Assembly (NCBI GenBank): GCA_025846845.1
Contig: JAOYTL010000008.1
Location: 1 to 64,000, forward strand
Origin: Alloboseaceae bacterium BT-24-1
Lineage (GTDB): Bacteria; Pseudomonadota; Alphaproteobacteria; Rhizobiales; Beijerinckiaceae
Direction: 5' to 3'
DNA: 64,000 bases
The stretch's first letter is position 1; the number at the start of each line of letters is the position of its first letter. The position numbers and the translations under genes were made by a program. Of this stretch, positions 44,091 to 52,966 are shown in pieces. The notes under the pieces are model-generated. The model made no database searches. It saw only the letters and a program-made list of their open reading frames with translations, and was not told the DNA's origin.

Positions 44091-45896
44091 TCAGTCGTCC
44101 ATCTTCAGCGCGGCGATGAAGGCTTCCTGCGGGATCTCGACCCGGCCGAACTGCCGCATCTTCTTCTTGCCTTCCTTCTGCTTGTCCAGGAGCTTGCGCT
44201 TGCGCGAGGCGTCGCCGCCATAGCACTTGGCGGTCACGTCCTTGCGCAGCGCCCGGATCGTCTCGCGGGCGATGATCTTGCCCCCGATGGCGGCCTGGAC
44301 AGGAATCTGGAACATATGCGGCGGGATCAGCTCCTTGAGCTTCTCGCACATCGCCCGGCCGCGAGCATCGGCACGGGAGCGGTGGACCAGCATGGAGAGC
44401 GCGTCGACCGGCTCGGCATTGACCAGGATCGACATGCGAACGAGGTCGCCCTCGCGATAGTCGGTGATCGCGTAGTCGAAGGAGGCATAGCCCTTCGAGA
44501 TCGACTTCAGCCGGTCGTAGAAATCGAACACCACCTCGTTCAGCGGCAGGTCGTAGACGACCTTGGCGCGCGAGCCGACATAGTTGAGGTCGATCTGCAG
44601 GCCGCGCCGGTCCTGGCAGAGCTTCAGCACCGAGCCGAGATACTCGTCCGGGGTGAAGATCGTGGCGCGAATCCAGGGCTCCTCGATGAGCTCGATCTTC
44701 ATCACGTCCGGCATGTCGGCCGGGTTGTGCAGTTCCAGCGTCGTGCCGTCGCGCAGCTTGAGATGGTAGACGACCGAGGGCGCGGTCGAGATCAGGTTGA
44801 GATTGAACTCGCGCTCCAGCCGCTCCTGGATGATCTCGAGATGCAGCAGCCCGAGGAAGCCGCAGCGGAAGCCGAAGCCGAGCGCCGCTGAGGTCTCCAT
44901 CTCGTAGGAGAAGCTGGCATCGTTCAGGCGCAGCCGCGACATGGCGCTGCGCAGCACCTCGAAATCGGCGGCGTCGACCGGAAAGATGCCGCAGAACACC
45001 ACCGGCTGCACCGGCTTGAAGCCCGGCAGCGGCTCGGCGATCGGCTTCTTGTCGTCGGTGATGGTGTCGCCGACGGCGGTGTCGGCGACTTCCTTGATCG
45101 AGGCGGTGAAGAAGCCGACCTCGCCGGGTCCGAGCTCCTTCACTTCCAGCATCTTCGGCTTGAACACGCCGACGCGGTCGACGCCATAGACGGCGTTGGC
45201 CCGCATCATCCGGATCGTCATGTTCTTCTTCAGCACGCCGTCGATAATGCGCACGAGCACGACGACGCCGAGATAGGCATCGTACCAAGAGTCGACCAGC
45301 AGGGCCTTGAGCGGCGCTTCGAGGTCGCCCTTGGGCGCCGGCAGCTTCTTGACGATCGCTTCGAGCACGCCCTCGATGTTGAGACCGGTCTTGGCCGAGA
45401 TCGGCACGGCCTCGGAGGCGTCGAGGCCGATCACGTCCTCGATCTGCTGCTTGATCCGCTCCGGCTCGGCCGCGGGCAGGTCGATCTTGTTGAGGACGGT
45501 GACGATCTCGTGGTTGGCGTCGAGCGCCTGGTAGACATTGGCGAGCGTCTGCGCCTCGACGCCTTGCGAGGCGTCGACGACCAGCAGCGAGCCCTCGCAG
45601 GCCGCCAGCGAGCGCGAGACCTCATAGGCGAAGTCGACGTGCCCGGGCGTGTCCATCAGGTTGAGAATGTAGGTCTTCCCATCCTCGGCCAGATAGTCCA
45701 GCCGGACGGTCTGCGCCTTGATGGTGATGCCGCGTTCCTTCTCGATATCCATCGAGTCGAGGATCTGCTCGCTCATGTCGCGCGCCGCGACCGTGCCGGT
45801 CTGCTGGATCAGCCGGTCGGCAAGCGTCGACTTGCCGTGGTCGATATGGGCCACGATCGAAAAATTGCGGATGTTGTCGAAACTGCGGGTGCTCAT
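44091..45896 (-). CDS. lepA: Elongation factor 4
   Basis: LepA (EF4) is a ribosome-binding GTPase that affects initiation and ribosome back-translocation. The 601-residue protein has the P-loop AHIDHGKS, DTPGHVDFAYEV, NKIDLPAA, and the LepA-specific C-terminal domain (REDVTAKCYGGDASRKRKLL-type RKDVTAKCYGGDASRKRKLL, ending AFIAALKMDD). Full length and intact. It follows the YiiX-like gene on the same strand orientation (downstream). Confidence 0.97.
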   Translation of the reverse strand: MSTRSFDNIRNFSIVAHIDHGKSTLADRLIQQTGTVAARDMSEQILDSMDIEKERGITIKAQTVRLDYLAEDGKTYILNLMDTPGHVDFAYEVSRSLAACEGSLLVVDASQGVEAQTLANVYQALDANHEIVTVLNKIDLPAAEPERIKQQIEDVIGLDASEAVPISAKTGLNIEGVLEAIVKKLPAPKGDLEAPLKALLVDSWYDAYLGVVVLVRIIDGVLKKNMTIRMMRANAVYGVDRVGVFKPKMLEVKELGPGEVGFFTASIKEVADTAVGDTITDDKKPIAEPLPGFKPVQPVVFCGIFPVDAADFEVLRSAMSRLRLNDASFSYEMETSAALGFGFRCGFLGLLHLEIIQERLEREFNLNLISTAPSVVYHLKLRDGTTLELHNPADMPDVMKIELIEEPWIRATIFTPDEYLGSVLKLCQDRRGLQIDLNYVGSRAKVVYDLPLNEVVFDFYDRLKSISKGYASFDYAITDYREGDLVRMSILVNAEPVDALSMLVHRSRADARGRAMCEKLKELIPPHMFQIPVQAAIGGKIIARETIRALRKDVTAKCYGGDASRKRKLLDKQKEGKKKMRQFGRVEIPQEAFIAALKMDD

Positions 45897-45957
45897 GCGC
45901 GCGCCATAGCAGTGCGCGCCCCTTGCGCCAAGAGTGCGGGGCAGATCGGGCCCCGTT

Positions 45958-46725
45958 TCACTCCGCCGCGAGCAGGCGCTCCTGCGCCCAATTCAGCCTC
46001 TTATAGTCAAAACCGGCCTCCAGGGTCGGCTTCACCACCGAGAAATAGGGCGAGATGTCGAAATCGCGCGGCATATAGAGCGAATGGTGCCGGATGTGCA
46101 GGATCTCCTCGAAATCCTGCTCGTCCATCGCGCTGGCATATTCGACGGTCGGCAGCACCGGATAGCGCGCCGCCTCGAAGGCCTGAGCGATCAGGGTCGA
46201 ACAGATCGCCCGCGTCGGATCGCCGGAGCCGAGCGCGATCATGCGGCGGCGGAAGCCGGCTGGTGCCCAGGGAATCGGGATCAGCCAGCGCGCCAGGTCG
46301 AGGATGTTCTTGAGGTCATACTGGGTGCCGAGCCGCTCGAGCACATAGTCGACGGCGGTCTGGCGGCCTTCCCGGTCGAGGGCCTGGGGTCGGCAGATGC
46401 GGGTGCCGAAGGCGCCGTATTTCGACAAGGGCGAAAGCACGCAGCCGACATCCATCTCGACCTCGGCCAGCACCAGCGGCTCGCCTTCGGGGCTGAACTT
46501 ACCGGTGTCACCGACATAGAGCGCCGCATGCGACCAGGTCGACTGGGTCAGGTATTTGATCGCCGCCGAGACCTTCATATGGCCTTCGACCAGCAGCACA
46601 TCGCCCGGTCTGAGCGCGGCCTTCAGGCGGGCCAGAGCCTTACCGTCGACCGGGCCGGCCTGCGGCTTGCCGCGCGTGATGAAGCGCACCACCGACCGGC
46701 CGACATATTCCAAGCCCCTGTTCAT
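45958..46725 (-). CDS. YiiX/YebB-like NlpC/P60-type hydrolase
   Basis: This protein of 255 residues is of the permuted NlpC/P60 papain-like group. The histidine is in STWSHAALYVG and the cysteine in RAICSTLIAQAFEAA, in the permuted order typical of YiiX. Substrates would be peptidoglycan peptides or lipid/amide bonds. There is no signal peptide at the chosen ATG (46725). It stands upstream of lepA by 61 bases and may be cotranscribed. Confidence 0.85.
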   Translation of the reverse strand: MNRGLEYVGRSVVRFITRGKPQAGPVDGKALARLKAALRPGDVLLVEGHMKVSAAIKYLTQSTWSHAALYVGDTGKFSPEGEPLVLAEVEMDVGCVLSPLSKYGAFGTRICRPQALDREGRQTAVDYVLERLGTQYDLKNILDLARWLIPIPWAPAGFRRRMIALGSGDPTRAICSTLIAQAFEAARYPVLPTVEYASAMDEQDFEEILHIRHHSLYMPRDFDISPYFSVVKPTLEAGFDYKRLNWAQERLLAAE

Positions 46726-46980
46726 CGACGCCTCCCCTTGCGCCGGCGCCGTTCCCGGCGTCTTCCGGCCTTGAGCAAAACGCGAGCCCGTGACTTTTTC
46801 GGAAATCACCTGCCGGATTTGGGCCGGGGAGACCGGAATTCGCCAAACGTCGTAAAATCCGGGTTGACGATGCCATCCAGCGCTCTTGCGGAGAGCAATC
46901 CACTATGTTGGAATTAATCTTGCATAATGGATTACACCGCTAATTGGCGGCGCATTTACGGACTTGAGGAAGCCGGCCGC

Positions 46981-47508
46981 ATGACCATCGAACAGCTCGA
47001 CGCCGCGGGGACGCAGGCCGCAATTCCCGCGCTCACTGGAATCCTGCGCGACGCCGTCGCCAATGGCGCCTCGGTCGGCTTCATGGCGTGGAATTCGGAC
47101 GCCGACTATGACCGCTTCTGGCAAGGCATCGCCACCGATGTCGCAGCCGGGCGCGTCCTTCTGTTCGTCGCCAGCGACGAAACCGGCATCGTCGGCACGG
47201 CACAGCTCCATCCGGTCGGGAAGCCTAACCAGCCGCACCGCGCCGAGATCGCCAAGGTGCTGGTGCATTCGCGGGCGCGGCGACGCGGCATCGGCGAGGC
47301 GCTGATGCGGGCGGCGGAGGCTGCCGCACTGGCGCTCGGGCGCGACCTGCTCGTGCTCGACACCGACGAGGCAGGCGCGGCACGCCGGCTCTACCACCGC
47401 CTGGGCTGGACAGAAATCGGCACCATCCCACGCTATGCGCTGATGCCGGACGGGCGTGATTGCGGTTCGACCTTCTTCTACAAGGCGCTTTCGCGAGAAG
47501 CATGCTAG
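46981..47508 (+). CDS. GNAT-family N-acetyltransferase
   Basis: This acetyltransferase of 175 residues has the acetyl-CoA-binding AKVLVHSRARRRGIGEALMRAAE and the C-terminal ARRLYHRLGWTEIGTIPRYAL. The ATG at 46981 is favoured by GGAAG eight bases upstream; an ATG at 46927 is also open. The target amine is unknown. Confidence 0.88.
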   Translation: MTIEQLDAAGTQAAIPALTGILRDAVANGASVGFMAWNSDADYDRFWQGIATDVAAGRVLLFVASDETGIVGTAQLHPVGKPNQPHRAEIAKVLVHSRARRRGIGEALMRAAEAAALALGRDLLVLDTDEAGAARRLYHRLGWTEIGTIPRYALMPDGRDCGSTFFYKALSREAC

Positions 47509-47542
47509 CTCTGGTTGTACGCTCTGCGAGAGGGAGACCCGG

Positions 47543-48640
47543 TTGCCATTCGGCGATGGATACGAGGCGCTGATCGACGGTCTCTACGAGGCCGCCGTGA
47601 TTCCCGAACGATGGCAGGGCTGGCTCGAGGGGCTGGCGCGCGACTGTGACGCGACGGCCGCGCTGTTCTCCCGGATCGGCGAGGCACGCTTGTCGGTCGT
47701 CAGCACGAGCGACACGTTCAAGGAGATGTGGGACGAGATCTGGCTCGCCCAGGGCGGCGCGCAGAACGAGCGCACCAAGCGGGCCGTCGCCTACCAGCAC
47801 GCCGGCTTCATCACCGATGGCGACGTCTTTGCCCCCGGCGAGGCCGAGCAACTGTCCCTCTACCGCGACTTCCTGATTCCACGTGGCTACGGCTCCGGCG
47901 TCGCGACCGCGATCAGCATCCCCTCCGGCGACTTCGCGATGGTCAACCTCGAAAAGCCCTTCGCGGACGGCCCCTTCCCCCGGACGATCGTGGCGGCGCT
48001 CGACCGGGTCCGACCGCATCTGGCACGGGCAGCCTTGATCGCCAATCATCTGGAGGTCGAGCGCGCCCGCAGCGCCGCAGCGGCGCTGGAGCTTATGCGG
48101 CTGGCAGCAGCCGTGCTCGGCAAGGGCGGCCGCATCCTCGCCGCCAACAGCCTTCTCACGCGGCTGATGCCGTCCGCGATCGAGGATCTTCCCTCCCGCC
48201 TGAAACTGACCGATGCCGGCGCCGATGCGCTGTTCGCGACCGCTCTGGAGGCGCTGGGCCAGGGCGGGCAGATGGCTGCGGTCCGTTCGATCCCGATGCG
48301 GGCGCGCAATGACCTGCCACCGATCGTTTTTCACCTCGTCCCGATCAGGGGGGCCGCCCACGACCTGTTCAGCCAGGCGACCGCGATCCTCGTCGCAACT
48401 CCGCTGGTCCAGGCCGAGGCACCGTCGGCCGACCTCGTCGCCGGCCTCTTCGACCTCAGCCCGTCGGAAGCGCGGCTCGCCGCGCTGATCGCGGGCGGCC
48501 ACGCTCCGCGCGAGGCGGCCGTCATGCTCGGCTGGACCGAAGGCACGGCCCGCACCACGCTGAGGCAGGTCTTCGCCAAGACCGGCGTAACCCGCCAGGC
48601 CGAACTCGAGGGCCTTTTGCGCGGCGCCGTGCCGAGTTGA
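47543..48640 (+). CDS. LuxR-type helix-turn-helix regulator
   Basis: This protein of about 365 residues begins with TTG at 47543 after GAGAGGGAG; no ATG lies in a sensible place. The N-terminal 280 residues form a sensor region without an obvious phosphorylation or autoinducer domain. The C-terminal LuxR/FixJ DNA-binding domain reads LSPSEARLAALIAGGHAPREAAVMLGWTEGTARTTLRQVFAKTGVTRQAEL. The target and signal are unknown. Confidence 0.8.
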   Translation: MPFGDGYEALIDGLYEAAVIPERWQGWLEGLARDCDATAALFSRIGEARLSVVSTSDTFKEMWDEIWLAQGGAQNERTKRAVAYQHAGFITDGDVFAPGEAEQLSLYRDFLIPRGYGSGVATAISIPSGDFAMVNLEKPFADGPFPRTIVAALDRVRPHLARAALIANHLEVERARSAAAALELMRLAAAVLGKGGRILAANSLLTRLMPSAIEDLPSRLKLTDAGADALFATALEALGQGGQMAAVRSIPMRARNDLPPIVFHLVPIRGAAHDLFSQATAILVATPLVQAEAPSADLVAGLFDLSPSEARLAALIAGGHAPREAAVMLGWTEGTARTTLRQVFAKTGVTRQAELEGLLRGAVPS

Positions 48641-48676
48641 TGTCGACCGGCAACGCCGCTCGCTGCGGGCACTGAC

Positions 48677-49120
48677 CTAGCCGAGCTCGGCACTGCGCGA
48701 GAGTGCCCCGACGATGCGGCGCAGGCTGGATAGAACGGCCTCGCGCTCGTCGTCGGAAAAGCCAGCCAGTGCGCGCGCATTGACGTCCTTTGCAGCAGCA
48801 AGCGCAGGCTCCTGCAGCGCCCGTGCCCGCGCAGTGAGCTGGATGCGGCGGGCGCGGGCATCGGCCTGGTCCGGCCGGCGCTCGATCAATCCGTCGCGCT
48901 CCATGCGGGCGAGCGTCGCCGCCATGGTCGCCTGCTCGACATCGAGCCGGCCGACCAGGTCCTTCTGCGTCAGCCCCTCCTCGCGCCAGAGCTCGAGCAG
49001 CACCATGAACTGTGCTGGCGCGAGGCCAAGCGGACGCACCGCCTCGGCCAGTTCGCGCGCGAATAGGCGGGCGACATGGTTGGCGAGATAGCCGGCGGAG
49101 CTGGTCTTGAAGCTGGTCAT
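48677..49120 (-). CDS. MarR-family transcriptional regulator
   Basis: This 147-residue winged-helix repressor reads LAPAQFMVLLELWREEGLTQKDLVGRLDVEQATMAATLARMERDGLIERRPDQADARARRIQLT. It diverges from a DUF1772 membrane protein gene, with 83 bases between them containing a long palindrome. It probably represses both genes and is relieved by a small lipophilic or phenolic ligand, by family knowledge. Confidence 0.93.
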   Translation of the reverse strand: MTSFKTSSAGYLANHVARLFARELAEAVRPLGLAPAQFMVLLELWREEGLTQKDLVGRLDVEQATMAATLARMERDGLIERRPDQADARARRIQLTARARALQEPALAAAKDVNARALAGFSDDEREAVLSSLRRIVGALSRSAELG

Positions 49121-49147
49121 GCAGGACTCATCCGGCGAGATTGCAAT

Positions 49148-49187
49148 TGAACAGCATGCTATGCAATAATGGATAGCATGCTGTTCA
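49148..49187. promoter_or_regulatory. 15-bp inverted repeat, probable MarR operator
   Basis: TGAACAGCATGCTAT (49148-49162), ten bases, and ATAGCATGCTGTTCA (49173-49187) form a perfect inverted repeat. Each arm also contains AGCATGCT, itself a palindrome, so there may be two adjacent dimer sites. It lies in the divergent gap of the MarR and DUF1772 genes. Confidence 0.85.
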
Positions 49188-49203
49188 TTTCAAGGAGGCG
49201 GCC

Positions 49204-49704
49204 ATGCCCGAATCCAGTCTCGATACGACCACGCAACGCCGCGGCGTCTCCGCCATCGGCCTCGCCGCCCTGATCCTGGCGACGCTGTTCGCCGGGGCTG
49301 CGATCTACATTCTCGTCGCCGAGCAGCCGGCGCGACTCGCGCTGGAGGATCGCTCGCTTCTGCTGCAGTGGCAGGAAAGCTATCCGCGTGCAGCGCGGAT
49401 GCAGGCCGGGCTCGCTGTACTGGCGAGCCTTGCCGGCGCAGTCGCCTTCTGGCGGGCCCGCGATCCATTCTGGCTGGTCGGCGCAGCGCTGATGCTGGCC
49501 AATCTGCCGTTCACGCTGATCGTGATCGCGCCGGTGAACGAGGCGCTGCTGCCACTGAATGCCGAGCAGGCCGCGACGAGCCGGGCGCTGATCGAGCGCT
49601 GGGGCGCGCTGCACGCCGTGCGCGCCGGTCTTTCAGTGCTGGCGACCGCAGCCTTGATAGCTGCAATCGCCCGCGGCGAGCTTCACTCGGCGTTGCGGAA
49701 GTAA
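49204..49704 (+). CDS. DUF1772-type four-helix membrane protein
   Basis: This 166-residue protein has four membrane segments (GLAALILATLFAGAAIYILV; AGLAVLASLAGAVAFW; WLVGAALMLANLPFTLIVI; LSVLATAALIAAIAR) in the order of DUF1772 proteins. It contains VNEALLP, a frequent family motif. AAGGAGG precedes the ATG. It is divergent from and probably controlled by the MarR protein. It overlaps the 3' end of the opposite DUF3297 gene by 22 bases. Confidence 0.82.
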   Translation: MPESSLDTTTQRRGVSAIGLAALILATLFAGAAIYILVAEQPARLALEDRSLLLQWQESYPRAARMQAGLAVLASLAGAVAFWRARDPFWLVGAALMLANLPFTLIVIAPVNEALLPLNAEQAATSRALIERWGALHAVRAGLSVLATAALIAAIARGELHSALRK

Positions 49705-49925
49705 GGCTCGACCTCGCCCTTGAGCTTGATCGTCATCGGGTTGCCATGGCGGTCCTTGGCATTGCCGGCGGTGAGGCGCACCCAGCCCTCGCTGATGCAG
49801 TATTCCTCGACATTGGTCTTCTCGGCGCCCTTGAAGCGGACGCCGATGTCCTTCGCGAGCAGCTCTTCGTTGTAGAAGGGGCTGTTGGGGTTGGAGGACA
49901 GCCGGTCGGGGAGGGTGTCGGTCAT
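49683..49925 (-). CDS. DUF3297 family protein
   Basis: This protein of 80 residues starts at ATG 49925 (MTDTLPDRLSSNPNSPFYNEELL) and fits the conserved DUF3297 family with VRFKGAEKTNVEEYCISEGWVRLTAG and GNPMTIKLKGEVEPYF. It has no assigned function and is widespread in proteobacteria. Its tail overlaps the convergent DUF1772 gene. Confidence 0.88.
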   Translation of the reverse strand: MTDTLPDRLSSNPNSPFYNEELLAKDIGVRFKGAEKTNVEEYCISEGWVRLTAGNAKDRHGNPMTIKLKGEVEPYFRNAE

Positions 49926-50002
49926 GGCGCTACTCGTCGGGTCGAGGTGATTTGCCGGACAGGTAGCAGGCCGTGGCGCGTTCGGCAAAAAGCCGCTGCG
50001 CG

Positions 50003-50100
50003 CGTCATGCTCGCCCTCGTGGCGAACATCCATGTCTTGAACACCGCACGTGATCAGTGACGTGAAGACGTGGATGGTCGGGACAAGCCCGACCATGACG
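50003..50100. repeat. Inverted pair of REP-like hairpin repeats (R6, R7)
   Basis: R6 (50003-50040) has an imperfect core ATGCTCGCC-ctcgt-GGCGAACAT. R7 (50065-50100) has ATGGTCGGG-acaag-CCCGACCAT in the opposite orientation. They are the same family as R1-R5 and sit between convergent-free ends of two genes on the minus strand. Confidence 0.85.
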
Positions 50101-50123
50101 GAAAACGCGATCGCAGACGCGCC

Positions 50124-50897
50124 TCAGCGTTCGGCGAAAGCCTTCTCGATGACGTAGTCGCCGGCCTCGCCGTGATTGCCTTCCTCGAGGCCGCGCTCGT
50201 CGAAGATCTGCCTGAGGTCAACCAGCATCTGCGGGCTGCCGCAGAGCATGAAGCGGTCGCCGGCCGGGTCGAACGGCCCCATGCCGGTGTCGCTGAAGAG
50301 CTGGCCGGAGGTGATCAGGTCGGTGATGCGGCCGCGATTGCGGAAGGGCTCGCGCGTCACCGTCGGGTAGTAGATGAGCTGCTCGCGGATCATCTCGCCC
50401 AAAAACTCGTCGTTCGGCAGCTCCTGCTGGATGCGTTCGCCATAGGCCAGCTCGGAGACCTGGCGGCAGCCATGCACGAGCACGACCTTCTCGTAGCGCT
50501 CATAGGTCTCGGGATCGCGGATCAGCGACAGGAACGGGGCAAGGCCTGTGCCGGTGCCGAGCAGGAACAGGCGCTTGCCGTCCTTGAGGTTGTCGAGCAC
50601 CAGCGTGCCCGTCGCCTTCTTGCCGATGATGATGGGGTCGCCGACCTGCAGGTTCTGCAGGCGCGAGGTGAGCGGGCCATCCGGCACCTTGATCGAGAAG
50701 AACTCGAGGTTTTCGTCGTAATTGGTGCTGGCGACGCTGTAGGCGCGCAGCAGCGGCTTCTCGCCGACCTTGATCCCGATCATCGTGAACTGGCCGTTCT
50801 TGAAGCGGAAGGTCGTGTCGCGGGTCGTCGTGAAGCTGAAGAGCGTATCGGTCCAGTGATGGACTGAGAGCACGCGCTCCTCGTAGAAATTGCTCAT
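50124..50897 (-). CDS. fpr: Ferredoxin-NADP reductase
   Basis: This FAD enzyme of 257 residues exchanges electrons between NADPH and ferredoxin. The FAD site is LLRAYSVAST, the NADP site is LLGTGTGLAPFLSLIR and VLVHGCRQVSELAYGERI, and the C-terminus YVIEKAFAER is typical of bacterial subclass I Fpr. It follows fdxA by 60 bases on the same strand. In this setting it may reduce FdxA for 6-hydroxynicotinate reductase; it may also have a general redox role. Confidence 0.95.
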   Translation of the reverse strand: MSNFYEERVLSVHHWTDTLFSFTTTRDTTFRFKNGQFTMIGIKVGEKPLLRAYSVASTNYDENLEFFSIKVPDGPLTSRLQNLQVGDPIIIGKKATGTLVLDNLKDGKRLFLLGTGTGLAPFLSLIRDPETYERYEKVVLVHGCRQVSELAYGERIQQELPNDEFLGEMIREQLIYYPTVTREPFRNRGRITDLITSGQLFSDTGMGPFDPAGDRFMLCGSPQMLVDLRQIFDERGLEEGNHGEAGDYVIEKAFAER

Positions 50898-50957
50898 CTC
50901 ATCGATCCTCAGATAGTCTAGCGATTTAGCAGATTATCGGATACAGGCCACCCAATA

Positions 50958-51287
50958 TCACATTGCCGGGCGTTCGGAAAGCAGGTCGATCTTGTCCGGT
51001 ATTCCCTTCCAGTCGTCGGCATCGGCCGGCGGCTCGCTCTTCTGCGTGATGTTCGGCCAGAGCGGCGCCAGCCTCGCATTCAATGCCAGCCATTGCTCGG
51101 CTCCGTCGGCGCTGTCGGCGACGATCGCCTCGGCCGGGCATTCCGGCTCGCAGACGCCGCAGTCGATGCATTCATCCGGGTGGATGACGAGCATGTTCTC
51201 GCCCTCATAGAAGCAGTCGACCGGACAGACCTCGACGCAATCCATGTATTTGCAACGGATGCAGGCGCTGGTGACGGCGTAAGGCAT
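50958..51287 (-). CDS. fdxA: 7Fe ferredoxin (FdxA)
   Basis: This protein of 109 residues holds a [3Fe-4S] and a [4Fe-4S] cluster by the motifs ACIRCKYMDCVEVCPVDC and DECIDCGVCEPECP, as in Azotobacter-type ferredoxin I. The ATG at 51287 (MPYAVTSAC) matches homologues. The palindromic operator shared by the nicotinate genes lies 50 bases upstream. I infer that it delivers electrons to Hnr, which in the known anaerobic pathway is ferredoxin-dependent. Confidence 0.95.
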   Translation of the reverse strand: MPYAVTSACIRCKYMDCVEVCPVDCFYEGENMLVIHPDECIDCGVCEPECPAEAIVADSADGAEQWLALNARLAPLWPNITQKSEPPADADDWKGIPDKIDLLSERPAM

Positions 51288-51336
51288 GCGCGATCCTTGC
51301 TGCTTGACAGCCGGGTTCGGACGGGGCAGAAATTCA

Positions 51337-51348
51337 TTTGTATACAAA
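51337..51348. promoter_or_regulatory. Operator 1 (TTTGTATACAAA) between fdxA and ena
   Basis: A perfect 12-base palindrome lies 50 bases before fdxA and 90 bases before ena. The wider context CATTTGTATACAAACAAT is shared with operator 2. It could serve both divergent transcripts. Confidence 0.75.
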
Positions 51349-51438
51349 CAATATCTCGCATCCCACCGCGCTTGTCAATCGGGCTCCCGACGCTGAGGAT
51401 GGCGCCAGATTTCACCAACGGACGACAGGGCGGATACG

Positions 51439-52635
51439 ATGGCTGAACAGCAGGCGACGACGGTCAGCAGCACCCACAAGCTGGTAGTGAAGAATATCGG
51501 CCTGATGCTCTCCGGCGATATCGAGCGCCCGATCCTGGAAGCCGACACGCTTGTCGCCATCGGCGGCAGGATCGCCGCGGTCGGCCGCTTCAAGGATCTC
51601 GACACGGACCAGGCCGACACCGTCATCGACGCCAATGGCACGGTGCTCTCGCCCGGCCTGATCGACAGCCATGTCCATCCGGTCGCCGGCGACTGGACGC
51701 CGCGCCAGAACCAGATCGGCTGGATCGACTCGACCATGCATGGCGGCGTCACCACCATGATCTCGGCCGGCGAGGTGCATACGCCCGGCCGGCCCAAGGA
51801 TATCGTCGGCCTGAAGGCGATGGCGATCTATGCGCAGCGCGCCTTCACCGCCTTCCGCCCCGGGGGCGTCAAGATCCATGCCGGCGCGCCGGTGATCGAG
51901 CCCGGCATGGTCGAGCAGGACTTCAAGGACCTGGCCGATGCCGGCGTGACGCTGCTCGGGGAGGTCGGTCTCGGCGGCGTCAAGGATGGCGCCCGCGCCA
52001 AGGAGATGGTGGCCTGGGCCCGCAAATACGGAATCCAGTCGACCATCCACACCGGCGGCCCCTCGATCCCCGGCTCGGGGCTGATCGGCGCCGACGTCGT
52101 GCTGGAGGCCGACACCGACGTGGTCGGCCACATCAATGGCGGCCACACCGCCCTGCCGGACAAGGAGATCCGCTGCATCTGCGAGGGCTGCAAGCGCGGC
52201 CTCGAACTGGTGCATAACGGCAATGAGCGCGCCGCGCTCTATACGCTGCGCGTCGCCCGCGAGATGGACGATCTCAAGCGCGTCATCCTCGGCACCGACG
52301 GACCGGCGGGTTCGGGCGTGCAGCCGCTCGGTATCATCAGAATGGTCTCGATGCTGTCCTCGCTCGGCGATGTTCCGGCCGAAATCGCCTTCTGCTTCGC
52401 CACCGGCAACACCGCCCGCATGCGAAGCCTCGATTGCGGTCTGATCGAGGTCGGCCGCAGCGCCGACTTCGTCTTCATGGACAAGGCCCAGCATTCGGCC
52501 GGCACGAGCTTCCTCAACTCGATCCAGCTCGGCGACCTGCCGGGTATCGGCATGATCGTGATCGACGGCATCGTCCGCAGCGGCATCAGCCGCAACACCC
52601 CGCCGGCGGAGAAGATCCCGTCGGTGGGGCACTGA
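51439..52635 (+). CDS. ena: Enamidase
   Basis: Enamidase hydrolyses 1,4,5,6-tetrahydro-6-oxonicotinate to 2-formylglutarate and ammonia. The 398-residue amidohydrolase matches the order of the Eubacterium barkeri enzyme: LVVKNIGLMLSGDIERPILEADT, VTPGL-type LSPGLIDSHVHP (H78, H80), GGVTTMISAGEVHTPGRPKD, EVGLGGVKD, HTGGPSIPGSGLIGADVV, GHINGG and GTDGPAGSGVQPLGI. The C-terminus NTPPAEK also agrees. An operator lies upstream, and hnr and nicAB are in the same locus. Confidence 0.92.
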   Translation: MAEQQATTVSSTHKLVVKNIGLMLSGDIERPILEADTLVAIGGRIAAVGRFKDLDTDQADTVIDANGTVLSPGLIDSHVHPVAGDWTPRQNQIGWIDSTMHGGVTTMISAGEVHTPGRPKDIVGLKAMAIYAQRAFTAFRPGGVKIHAGAPVIEPGMVEQDFKDLADAGVTLLGEVGLGGVKDGARAKEMVAWARKYGIQSTIHTGGPSIPGSGLIGADVVLEADTDVVGHINGGHTALPDKEIRCICEGCKRGLELVHNGNERAALYTLRVAREMDDLKRVILGTDGPAGSGVQPLGIIRMVSMLSSLGDVPAEIAFCFATGNTARMRSLDCGLIEVGRSADFVFMDKAQHSAGTSFLNSIQLGDLPGIGMIVIDGIVRSGISRNTPPAEKIPSVGH

Positions 52636-52656
52636 GCGCGCAATAGTGCGCGGGAT

Positions 52657-52795
52657 CCCCTCTCCTATAAGGAGAGGGGTAGGGGTGAGGTGTTCGGGAG
52701 CTGAATCGTTGGCCTGAACCGAGTCGCGCGGTGAGCGCTCACAGCACTGGTCACAGGGCCTACACCTCACCCTGCCCTCTCCTTACAGGAGAGGG
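52657..52795. repeat. Composite element with two hairpins (CCTCTCC type)
   Basis: Hairpin CCCCTCTCC-tataa-GGAGAGGGG (52657-52679), then GTGAGGTG, about 80 bases, CACCTCAC, and hairpin CCCTCTCC-ttaca-GGAGAGGG (52775-52795). The whole is a large imperfect palindrome. A related element lies at 59656-59800. The rest of 52636-52966 holds only operator 2 and the nicA leader. Confidence 0.85.
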
Positions 52796-52893
52796 TTCCC
52801 CGAGCGTCTGTCGTCTAAGTTAAGTACCGGCATGACGTGGTGCGCCCCGCAGAAATCCCGCTTGCAGCCTCCTTCGATTTGTCATTATTCTCA

Positions 52894-52905
52894 TTCGTAT
52901 ACGAA
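52894..52905. promoter_or_regulatory. Operator 2 (TTCGTATACGAA) upstream of nicA
   Basis: A perfect 12-base palindrome 61 bases before the nicA start. The context CATTCGTATACGAACGAT differs from operator 1 by paired changes (T/C with A/G), which keeps symmetry. Confidence 0.75.
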
Positions 52906-52966
52906 CGATCTCGGTGGCTGTGACGATCAGGACGATCAGGCGCGCCTCGCCCCGCTCGGGCGAGCC

